From the NCBI GenBank assembly GCA_001730085.1, contig MDLB01000052.1, forward strand, positions 1 through 9,964: a stretch of DNA of 9,964 bases, read 5' to 3'. The position numbers and the translations under genes are program-made. Below the pieces are notes generated by a model. The model had not been told where the DNA came from, did no database searches, and worked only from the letters and a program-made list of their open reading frames with translations. The DNA is from PVC group bacterium (ex Bugula neritina AB1) (lineage in GTDB: Bacteria; GCA-001730085). Positions 1 through 8,500 of the stretch are shown piece after piece. Every line of letters starts with the position of its first letter. The stretch's first letter is position 1.

Positions 1-3000
1 GTGTATCTGCTCCAAAAAGAACTGCTGGATGACCATTGATTCCACTCTCAGCATATGTAGGTTGCATAGAAAGCGTATTTTGAAAAGCATCATGATTATT
101 TGCTGACCCTGATACATCTTTCCAGAGGGATAGTGATTCTCCGTCCGAAGGATTTGTAGAAATATCTCCATCTCCGTCAATATTTCTCGCATCCCAATGA
201 GAGATCAAGTTTCTTGGAGAAACTTTTCCAAAGCGAATATTCCCAGATAACTCAGGAGGAATAGATGTATACTCATCTGAAACGCCAATCATAAAAGAAG
301 GGGCATCTGATTGGCCATCATGCTGAAAAGAGACCCGACCATCTAAAACATTTTGTTGAGTGAAAGAAGATACGTCTTTCTGGTCGAGTTGAAAGCTTCC
401 TCCTGTGACTTGATCAACCTCTATTATCAAGTTTTCATCAGAGGAGTTTGCGTCGACAACATTGATAAACTGTTTTGTAATGAGTAAGGTTTCGCCTTGA
501 TTTATTCTAAGCGAAGCTTCTAATATAACAGGGTTTGTGGTAATGATATCTATGATGTCTACTTCTTCGACGTCTAAACTAGCTAGGTTTTTTACAGCGC
601 CTTTTTGTATAGAAACTTTTAAATCCTTCGTAAGGTCAACACTTTCTTTTAATTGAATATTTAACTGATTTAGAGCATTTGGGTTTATAAAAATAGATTC
701 TATTTCAGAAGCCGCTATGTTAGAACCGTCACCATTTTCCAATATTATTTTAGAATAAATATCTTGATCAGAAGGCAAAAGAAGGTTGTCATCAAAGTTA
801 AGGCTGATTTCTCTTTTTTCTGGATTGAACAAATAATCTTTATAGACCGGACTTGTTAAATCTATGGATAGATTGTTTGACATTTGCTTTAAGAGATTTC
901 CATTGGAGTCTTTGACATCTATATAAAAATCAAAAAAGTCTTTGTCATTAAAAGTCGGACTATTGCTTTGATCATCTATGCCTAAAGTGATACTCCAAGA
1001 ACCATCTACCGAAGAGGTTGTTTGATATGAGTAAGATTGTGAGTTTAGCGTGAAGGTTAGAGTTATATTAGAATCTCCTTTGGCGAAGCCTTCTATTACA
1101 GGAGCTCTTACCCCTTGAGTTTTAGCACTTGTGATATAGCTTTTTTCTAAAACTTTGGTGTCGGGAACAAGAAATAAGATATCTTTTTCAGCATTCAATC
1201 CTGTTTCATTTTTAACCGCATCTTTTTTTATAGACAAGAGGTCTCCTTCTATCACAGAAGCGTCTGTTCCATAAGAAATGGTAAAAGACTTGGAGAACCC
1301 CGAAGATGAATCTTTCGCTTCAATCGTAGCGGAACTTCCTAGATCATGGCCATTATTGAGATTTAAATCACTAATATCGAGATTAGAACTTTCTATCGGT
1401 TGAGAAAATTGTATCAAAAACCCGTCATCTTTCATTTCGTCTTGATCAAGATCTAAAGCTTGGATCGATTCAAAAGCCGAACTTCTAGGAAGGTTAAGGG
1501 TGGCGAGTTGATGAGTTAAGTTATCGATAGATTTATTCTGATTACTATCTTCTATGTGTGAGCCGTCTAAAGAAATAATATTCGACTCATTTACACTGAC
1601 AGAAGATCCTAACTGAAGGATAAATTCTTTTGAAAAATTTGTATTATTATCGAGACCTTTTTTGTCGGTGCTTTTAATAGTCGCGCCTTCTCCCCAACTG
1701 TTTGTGTCGAGAACAAAAGAGTCTAAGCTTAACAAGTTTTCGTTGATACCTTCGGAAAAGTGAAAAATAATTTGATCATTTTCACTATATAGTTGGTTTT
1801 GATCGGCATCAAAAAAATTCAAGATTTGAAGAGTAGGGGGGACGATATCTGGTACTGCTAATTCAATATTGGAATCAAGTGTTTCACCTGTATCTATTTT
1901 TAAATTTTCCTTTTTAATGACGAAGGCGTCTCCATTACTAATGTTTGTATCTGTTCCTAGAATGATGCGAAAATCATGAGCATAATTATTATTTACATTA
2001 ATGGCTTCGAGGTTGGCATCTTGTCCAAAAGTTTTTTGGGTGTCGACGAAAAGGATTTGGTCTAAGGTGAAATCTTGTACGGAAAAAGCATCTTCAAACT
2101 GGATAAGAAGGGAGTTGTCTTTGACCCCATTTTTCATTGAAGGGTCATCTTCAGCCGAAATGTGTGTGGAAAAAGAAGTTGTTTCTTTTTCATTAAGGAT
2201 CTCTAATTTCCCGAGAAAACTCTCTTCCACGCCCTCATTGTCTTTTATATTAACCCTAAAGTCATATTCCTTTTGATTTTCATAATTGGGAGAGAGGGTC
2301 AAGAATAATTGACCATTTTCAGGGTCAATCCTCAAAATACTGTTGGTAGATTCATCTAAGGAGTAGGAGATATCGGCATCTGCTGCGCCATAATTGTCAA
2401 TAGCTTGAAAGTCATAGATAAAGTTATCCGTAGGAATATTTTCGTTGACCTGTAAGGTCCCTATGGGTGGCATAGAAGGGCCTGTATCATCTTGATTGAG
2501 TACTGTGATTTCTAGGGCTTGGGTTCTGTCAAAAATCCCATCATAAATAGCTTTTATTTCGAGTTCGTAGGAAGTTTTTGTTTCATAGTCGGGAGAGGCT
2601 TTTAATGATAACTCTCCTGTTTTAGGGGTAATATTAAAGGCATCTGCGTCAGGACCACTTAGTTCATAGGTGAAACCCTCACTATCTTCGGCTATATTTT
2701 TGCCATAAACTTTGGGAGTGTAAAGAGGTTCAGTGATATTTGTGTTTTCAACAATACTCACTTGAGCACTATCTCCTCCTGAGAATAAAAGAGGGTTTTT
2801 TGTATCAAACTTTTGCAGAAAGTCTGTTTGGATATAAGCGTCATTGGAGTTTCCATAGCTATCTAAAACTTTTCCAGCTTCTATTTGAATTCCCACAGAA
2901 ATATTTTCGACATCGTTTGGAGCTTCAGGAGGAGTGATTTGTATTTCCCATGTTTGTCCATCTTCACTTACTGGAGCTTCGATAGACCAAAGAGAAAGAT

Positions 3001-5239
3001 CTAAGGCATTTTGATTTGAATCAATCAGGATGATATCGTCTGCAAGTAAACTTTCGATACTGTGGCTGAACGTTACATTAAAGGTGACCGCTTCATAGGC
3101 GAACTCTAAATCTGTTGAATCAGAAACATTAACAACCGTCGGTGCGGAACCATGGACATCGATGATCACTTCGGATGGGAGCCCTTTGTAGTCATTTTCT
3201 CCGATATACCGGATGGAGGTTTCTCTTTTACCATCTTGAAGAGAAGATGAATCATTTTTTAAATGGATTGACTCGATAATGCTTTTGATTTCGTCACCGG
3301 TGAAAAAGGAGGAATCTTCTTTTGCTATATTTAAAGAGGCCTCAGTGGAACTATATGTATAGTTAATATTTGGAACACTTCCTAGGGTTATTCCTACTTC
3401 TGATTGATCTGAATTCATCAATAAATCTTTTTCAAGAATAAGGATGTCATTATTAAGATCGAAGCTGTCTTTTTTAAACGTAAATGATATTGACTTGATA
3501 TCTCCCTCTGAAGGTGCTTGTAAATCTGAACATAAAGGAACCCCTTGACTAATCAAAACCTTGTTAACGTTTTTAGATAAAAAACGTTGAGAGTTTTCTT
3601 CGGAGGCGTTTAGATCAACGGCTTCCAATTGATTGATATTGATTTTTAATAAAGTTGAATGTTTTTCTCCTTTACTATCTAAAGATACAAGATCTACGTA
3701 ATAAAGTTGTTTTTGTTGATAGTTTGGCTGAGATAAAAAAACAAGAGACCCGTCTTCATTTATATTGAAGGAATTAGCATCATCGCCTTCTAAAAGGTAT
3801 TTGCCGATAAAGTTTGTAGACGGAGGAGATAGGGTGTAAATAGCTTCATCGGTAGTTATATGCTCAGAAATATCAATACTGTCGGTAAAAGATTTGGGTT
3901 GTTTAATAGATATCTGAAAAGTAGACTCGCTCACGGTGTTTATTTCGTCATAAATACGTTTGTTCAAGGTCTCCCCCTGGAGACCTGTTGAGATGCGTGA
4001 CAAAGTTTCATTCAAAGGGCTTTTTGAAGATTCTTCCAATGCAGAAATCGCAGCGAGAACTTTCCCATAATCGTTCGTTTCATTATTAATGATCCCCTCT
4101 TTATCAATCAAGGGGATGATAGGGGAAGATAAAATATCTGTATTTTCTAATCCTAAAGCTGTAGCTATTTGCTTGTTAGCAGAAAAGATAGCCTCTTGAG
4201 GGTTATTTTCTGAAATATCTTTGATTTTATCTACAAAGTCTTTATCAGAAGACTCTATCCCCAGAGATAGAACGGCGAGTTCTGTTAAAGGGGTTATGTT
4301 TACCGTTTTACTTTCACTTTCATTATTAACGTAAATCATTGACCGTATAGGGGAAGAAAGGTTTTTTGCTTGCCCGGTTGCTTCATCCATATAATCGGGA
4401 TCTGTCGATGTACCTGTGACCTCTAATAAAAGGCTTCCCTCATAATCCGAAGGAAGTTTTACTCTATAGTTACCAGAGGGATCGATAGTTACATCGGAGA
4501 TTAAAAGCTCTCCAGACTTATCATAAATATTTAAAGTTAAGCCGTGCTCTTGAATCGTTGGCCCTAAAACTATTGTTCCTGAGACTATTTTGGATAAGAG
4601 AGCGGCGGGCATATTGGCAAAAGTAGTGACAAGTGAAACTAAGCCTCCTGCACCAAGGAGAGATAGGCTTTTATCACTAGGCATCTCAGTTGATTCAGAG
4701 TGAGTTGATAGAGAAGAGTAGTCGCTAGAAGAAGCTTCTAAGTTTTTTGTGGAAGGAACAAAAGAGCAAAAATTATTAGAGAAGTCCATTTGTTCATTAA
4801 AGTTATCCCAGACGTCACTGTGACCAAATGTTTGAAAAAGACTTTCTTTTAAACCATAGGCATAAATAAGGGTTTCGTCATTTTGATAAGGCTCACCGAG
4901 AGGAATGTTTGTTGAATAGACATGATATTCATAATCAGAATAAGAAAAAGTTGAAGGAAAATGAATAGAAGAGTTCTTCTCTGTTCCAAAAAAGTTTTTT
5001 AATATTAAAAATAGATCATTAGAAAAATGAATATAAAGATGATTATTTTTTACGGTTACAATAAAAATGCAGTCTTTATCTATAGCGGCAGATTCTTTGA
5101 CGAGATAATACTCTGTATTTTCTTTTACAGTAATGGATGTTTTGCTTGTGATTTCGATTTTCTCTACATGTTTTTCTTTGTCATTTTTTATAGATAAAAA
5201 AAAGCTTGAAGAGGGGGCTTTATCGGGTATCATTTTCAT
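1..5239 (-). CDS. Giant multidomain adhesin-like protein, probable type I secretion substrate (N-terminal 1746 residues; runs off the left edge)
   Basis: The frame opens at ATG 5239 and has no stop down to base 1, so the C-terminus lies outside the window. The start is set by AAGGA 8 nt upstream and by residue-for-residue alignment with the paralogue at 9241; a second Met at residue 3 is less well spaced. There is no signal peptide. Domains seen: beta head (1-85, ending ILKNFF, like BapA-type prefix domains); hydrophobic Gly/Ala segment (about 193-220); carboxypeptidase-regulatory-like fold (221-300); ITPLTELA region (315-470); degenerate cadherin (from Y481); beta module (590-695); Ig-like (699-806); cadherin repeats (813-918, 931-1016); Ig-like repeats (about 1024-1360, 1370-1440); CSPG/NG2-type module (1569-1660, with SFTQQ and HDG); start of a LamG-like domain (1679 onward, WDARN, LWKDVSG, NGHPAVLFG). 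The role as a secreted or surface adhesin is inferred from this architecture and from the paralogue's secretion signal. The ligand is unknown. Confidence 0.9.
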   Translation of the reverse strand, partial: MKMIPDKAPSSSFFLSIKNDKEKHVEKIEITSKTSITVKENTEYYLVKESAAIDKDCIFIVTVKNNHLYIHFSNDLFLILKNFFGTEKNSSIHFPSTFSYSDYEYHVYSTNIPLGEPYQNDETLIYAYGLKESLFQTFGHSDVWDNFNEQMDFSNNFCSFVPSTKNLEASSSDYSSLSTHSESTEMPSDKSLSLLGAGGLVSLVTTFANMPAALLSKIVSGTIVLGPTIQEHGLTLNIYDKSGELLISDVTIDPSGNYRVKLPSDYEGSLLLEVTGTSTDPDYMDEATGQAKNLSSPIRSMIYVNNESESKTVNITPLTELAVLSLGIESSDKDFVDKIKDISENNPQEAIFSANKQIATALGLENTDILSSPIIPLIDKEGIINNETNDYGKVLAAISALEESSKSPLNETLSRISTGLQGETLNKRIYDEINTVSESTFQISIKQPKSFTDSIDISEHITTDEAIYTLSPPSTNFIGKYLLEGDDANSFNINEDGSLVFLSQPNYQQKQLYYVDLVSLDSKGEKHSTLLKININQLEAVDLNASEENSQRFLSKNVNKVLISQGVPLCSDLQAPSEGDIKSISFTFKKDSFDLNNDILILEKDLLMNSDQSEVGITLGSVPNINYTYSSTEASLNIAKEDSSFFTGDEIKSIIESIHLKNDSSSLQDGKRETSIRYIGENDYKGLPSEVIIDVHGSAPTVVNVSDSTDLEFAYEAVTFNVTFSHSIESLLADDIILIDSNQNALDLSLWSIEAPVSEDGQTWEIQITPPEAPNDVENISVGIQIEAGKVLDSYGNSNDAYIQTDFLQKFDTKNPLLFSGGDSAQVSIVENTNITEPLYTPKVYGKNIAEDSEGFTYELSGPDADAFNITPKTGELSLKASPDYETKTSYELEIKAIYDGIFDRTQALEITVLNQDDTGPSMPPIGTLQVNENIPTDNFIYDFQAIDNYGAADADISYSLDESTNSILRIDPENGQLFLTLSPNYENQKEYDFRVNIKDNEGVEESFLGKLEILNEKETTSFSTHISAEDDPSMKNGVKDNSLLIQFEDAFSVQDFTLDQILFVDTQKTFGQDANLEAINVNNNYAHDFRIILGTDTNISNGDAFVIKKENLKIDTGETLDSNIELAVPDIVPPTLQILNFFDADQNQLYSENDQIIFHFSEGINENLLSLDSFVLDTNSWGEGATIKSTDKKGLDNNTNFSKEFILQLGSSVSVNESNIISLDGSHIEDSNQNKSIDNLTHQLATLNLPRSSAFESIQALDLDQDEMKDDGFLIQFSQPIESSNLDISDLNLNNGHDLGSSATIEAKDSSSGFSKSFTISYGTDASVIEGDLLSIKKDAVKNETGLNAEKDILFLVPDTKVLEKSYITSAKTQGVRAPVIEGFAKGDSNITLTFTLNSQSYSYQTTSSVDGSWSITLGIDDQSNSPTFNDKDFFDFYIDVKDSNGNLLKQMSNNLSIDLTSPVYKDYLFNPEKREISLNFDDNLLLPSDQDIYSKIILENGDGSNIAASEIESIFINPNALNQLNIQLKESVDLTKDLKVSIQKGAVKNLASLDVEEVDIIDIITTNPVILEASLRINQGETLLITKQFINVVDANSSDENLIIEVDQVTGGSFQLDQKDVSSFTQQNVLDGRVSFQHDGQSDAPSFMIGVSDEYTSIPPELSGNIRFGKVSPRNLISHWDARNIDGDGDISTNPSDGESLSLWKDVSGSANNHDAFQNTLSMQPTYAESGINGHPAVLFGADT
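2486..5239 (-). repeat. Paralogous segment, copy A (residues 1-918 of the long protein)
   Basis: This stretch aligns colinearly with 6413-9241. Landmarks fall at matching residues: both hydrophobic segments begin at residue 196, ITPLTELA is at 315 versus 316, and the offset then becomes 28 because of a 27-residue insertion in the other copy. A three-residue insertion (EAP after ITPP) is private to this copy. Similarity stops after the cadherin repeat near residue 918. This is a tandem gene duplication, same orientation. Confidence 0.93.
4152..4276 (-). repeat. 125-bp perfect identity block, copy A
   Basis: Base-for-base identical to 8151-8275, including third codon positions. It encodes about residues 322-363, just after ITPLTELA (DKDFVDKIKDISENNPQ and onward). 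Mismatches begin on both sides: T versus C at 4151/8150, and G versus T just after 4276/8275. Confidence 0.9.
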
Positions 5240-5247
5240 CAAAATAT

Positions 5248-5252
5248 TCCTT
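5248..5252 (-). promoter_or_regulatory. Ribosome binding site of the long adhesin gene
   Basis: AAGGA on the minus strand, 8 nt before ATG 5239, within AAGGAATATTTTG-ATG. It decides the start over the Met at residue 3, which would be 14 nt away. Confidence 0.8.
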
Positions 5253-5363
5253 TTTTTACATTTTTAAAGATACTCTTTCGGTATACCTAAGAAGACTTTT
5301 ATTTCTTTGTATAACGTCTATGAGGTATTTCCTAAAAATCTCACTATGTTAATAAATTCTAAT

Positions 5364-5400
5364 AATAAGTAACTTTTAACCTTTTATTTTTTTAAAAATC
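5364..5400 (-). promoter_or_regulatory. Conserved upstream A/T block, copy A
   Basis: Read on the minus strand it is GATTTTTAAAAAAATAAAA followed by GGTTAAAAGTTACTTATT. It matches the block at 9289-9321 (GATTTTTTAAAAATTAAAA then TGTTAAACGTTAAT). Here it lies about 125 nt before the start codon. A promoter or operator is inferred from conservation between the two upstream regions; A/T richness limits confidence. Confidence 0.4.
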
Positions 5401-5444
5401 AAATCAAAAAATTTATATTTTTATAAAAAAATCTTTGTATAATT

Positions 5445-5503
5445 TGAGACTGTTGCCAAATGCCTCACAATCTGTATTAATGATTTATTCCGCAACAGTC
5501 TCA
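5445..5503. repeat. 12-bp perfect inverted repeat with 35-nt centre, IS-end-like
   Basis: TGAGACTGTTGC at 5445-5456 pairs exactly with GCAACAGTCTCA at 5492-5503. The sequence GAGACTGTTGC resembles terminal inverted repeats of IS5-type elements. ATTT directly flanks the 11-bp arms on both sides (5442-5445 and 5503-5506), which could be a target duplication but is weak evidence in A/T-rich DNA. Alternatives are a long-loop transcription terminator for the short gene (a T-run follows about 11 nt later on the minus strand) or a protein-binding site. Confidence 0.55.
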
Positions 5504-5504
5504 T

Positions 5505-5549
5505 TTTGGAAAAAATCCATATGTGTGGGGGATATGAACTTTTTCCAAA
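5505..5549 (-). terminator. Possible terminator hairpin after the short adhesin gene
   Basis: Perfect 10-bp inverted repeat TTTGGAAAAA (5505-5514) and TTTTTCCAAA (5540-5549) with a 25-nt loop, 17 nt past the stop codon. The stem is A/T-rich, the loop is long, and no U-run follows the stem, so it is a poor intrinsic terminator. Position is the main argument. Confidence 0.35.
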
Positions 5550-5566
5550 TGCAACTTCTTTTATTG

Positions 5567-8500
5567 TTAAATGATAAAGACATCTTGAGATGTAAAATCA
5601 TCTAAGTTCAATGCATTTGTGCCTAAACTTTCTAATGTTAATATTATTTCTGGGGAGGAGAAATCAGCTCGCCCATCGGTATCTATTTGGATAGTAATAT
5701 CCTTGCCAACACCAGCGTCAACAACTTCACAATAGGAGGATAGGTCCGCAGCATTATCTACGGTTAATATTTCTGAAAGGTCGATTCTGTCAGTTTCGTT
5801 ACCCCCTAAAGAAAAGTCTGTGATAGTGTTGTTCCCATCCAAAAGAGAGCTATAGACGTAAGTATCTATTCCTCCACTCCCTGTGAAAGTGTCATTGCCT
5901 TCAGAGAAGATAAATGTATCATTCCCAGCGCTTCCTTCTAAATTGTCATCTGAACTCGTTCCATAAATATAGCCAGAAAGAAGAAGATCGGTTTCTCCTT
6001 TATGCTTTATTGTTCCCTCATGACTTTCAGTGCTAAATTCAAAGTTTCTTATTCCAAAAGAGGCTGTCTCATGAGTGTTTCTATATTGTAAGTTTTGCAA
6101 GAGAAAGTCTACGGCTGTTTCGCTTAAATAGACATCGGTTGTGGGGGTAAAGTCGATAGAGAGGTTTCCTGCGTCATTATTGACAGAAGCTTCAACTTCA
6201 ATATTATCGTTTAATAATAGCTGAGCACTTTCTTCATTTTTAATAAGGAGACTTGAACTATTTAAAAGCAAAAATTCATTGTCTGTATCGACTATATTGG
6301 AAACCTCGATAGATACGCGATTATACATCGAGTCACTAGAGCTTTCGATATAATTTTCGAGATCCACGAGATAGATATCACGAGAAGAGGCGCCATTAAG
6401 CTGATAGCTAAAATCATTCTCATCTATCACAATGATTTCGACACTTTGTGTTCCCTCGATATTCTCATTGTAGATGGCTTTGATTTCAACATTATAGCTG
6501 TCTTTCATTTCGTAGTCGGGAGACATCTTTAACTTTAACTCACCTGTGGCCGGATCTATATCAAAGGCACCTGCATCATTTACACTGAGTTCATAGGTGA
6601 AATCGGCACTATCCGCCTCTATGTCTTTCCCATAAACTTCGGGAGTGTAGAGAGGGGTAAGAACCTCTGTATTCTCAAGAACACGCACTTGAGTGTTATC
6701 TCCTCCTGAGAATAAAAGAGGGTTTTTTGTGTCAAATTTTTGCAGAAGCTCTGTTTGGATATAAGCTTCATTCGGATTGCCATAACTATCTAAAACTTTG
6801 TCAGCTTCTATTTTTATCCCTACAGAAATATTTTCGACATCGTTTGGGGGAGTCACTTGCACTTGCCATGATTGTCCATCTACAGTTATTGGGGTTGAGA
6901 TAGACCATTGGGTAGGGTCTAAGGGGCTTTGATTGGAATCAACCAAAATGATATCGTCTGCAGCTAAGCTTGTGATGCTGTGAGAAAACTGCAAGGTAAA
7001 AGTCACATCTTCATACGCGATATCTAAGTCTGTTGAATCAGAAATATCAACAATAGTAGGCGAGGGACCACGGACATCGATGATCACGTGGGAGGGGATC
7101 CCTTTATAGCCATTTTCTCCGATGTACCGGATGGATGTTTCTCTTGCCCCAGCTTGAAGAGAGGCTGAATCATTCTTGAAATCGATTGACTCGATGATAC
7201 TTTTGATTTCGTTGCCCGTAAAAAAAGAAGAATCTTTTTTTGTTATATTTAAAGAGGCCTCAGTAGCATTATAGATATAATTTATATCAGGAACACTTCC
7301 AAGAGTTATTCCCACTTCTGATTGATCTGAGTTCATGAGGAATTCTTTTTCAAGAATAAGGGTGTCGTTATTAAGATCGAAGCCATATTTTTTAAAAGAA
7401 AAAGATATCCCCTTGATATCTCCCTCTGAAGGTTCTTGTAGCTCAGAACACAATGGAACCCCTTGATTGATTGCTTCTTTATTAACCGCCTTAAATAAAA
7501 AGCGTTGATCATTTTCTTCTGAGGATTTTAGGTCAACGGCTTCTAATCCATTGATATTGATTTCTAAGAAAATTGAATGTCTAGAGTTTTTATCATCTAA
7601 GGTGACAAGGGTTAAATGATAAATCTTTTTGTCTTGATGGTTTGGCTGAGATAAAAAAACAAGAGCGCCTTCTTCATTTAGATTAAAAAAAATGGCATCA
7701 GCTCCTTCGAGAAGGTATTGGTTATCAAAGCCTTGAGAAGGAGATTCTCCTTGATTAATATTAAAGAGGTGAGCCGCCTGATCTCCCTCTAGAAGGTATT
7801 GGCTAGCAAAGCCTTGAGAGGGAGACGCTATATTATAAATAGAGTTACTTATATCAATATGTTCAGAAATATCAATGGCGTCCGTAAAATTTTGGGGTTG
7901 ACTGATAGAGATTTGAAGAAGAGCTTCAGTCACGGAACTTAGTTCTTCGTAGGTGCTTCTATCCAAGGTATCATCATGAAGACCTTCGGCTATGTGAGAT
8001 AAAGTGTCTTTTAAATCGTTTCCCAAAGACTCTTCTAAGGCAGAAATAGCTGCCAAAATTTTACCATACTCATTAGTTCCACTATGAACATTACCATATT
8101 TATCGATTAAAGTTATGATAGGGGAAGATAAGATATCTGTATTTTCTAACCCTAAAGCTGTAGCTATTTGCTTGTTAGCAGAAAAGATAGCCTCTTGAGG
8201 GTTATTTTCTGAAATATCTTTGATTTTATCTACAAAGTCTTTATCAGAAGACTCTATCCCCAGAGATAGAACGGCTAGCTCTGTTAAAGGGGTTATGTTC
8301 ACTGTTTGGTTTTCTGTTTCATTGTTTACGTAAAGCATAGAACGGATAGGGGAAGAAAGGGGTTTTGCTTCTCCTGTCGCTTCATCCATATAATCTGGAC
8401 CAAGAGATGTATCCTCAACCTCTAAGAGAAGCGTACCTTCATAGTCTGAGGGTAGTTTTATATCATATTTACCAGAGGGGTCGAGATCTATATCTGACAT

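Larger units (their letters stand above)
5240..5566. other. 327-bp spacer between the two adhesin genes
   Basis: No gene is seen. It holds two adjacent inverted repeats just downstream of the short gene (5445-5503 and 5505-5549), an A/T-rich block shared with the upstream region of the short gene (5364-5400), and the RBS of the long gene. A weak sigma70-like hexamer TATACA on the minus strand near 5309-5314 has only a poor -35 (TTTAGG, 17 nt spacing), so the promoter is not settled. The size of the gap and the inverted repeats suggest separate transcription of the two genes. Confidence 0.6.

Noticed and set aside
2001-2276. Plus-strand open frame of 91 codons
   Set aside because: Lies fully antisense to the long adhesin gene, has no convincing RBS, and gives a low-complexity Ser-rich product with no recognisable motif.
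2740-2937. Plus-strand open frame of 65 codons
   Set aside because: Antisense to the cadherin/Ig region of the long gene; explained as a shadow frame.
4590-4620. LapG-type dialanine cleavage site (PAAL in the long protein, LAAK in the short)
   Set aside because: The two copies do not share a TAAG/PAAG-like motif and the alanines lie inside the hydrophobic segment, so composition explains them.
1-5239. The long adhesin gene as a pseudogene or frameshifted copy
   Set aside because: Codon-by-codon reading from ATG 5239 to base 2 found no stop or frame change, and domain motifs stay in frame throughout.
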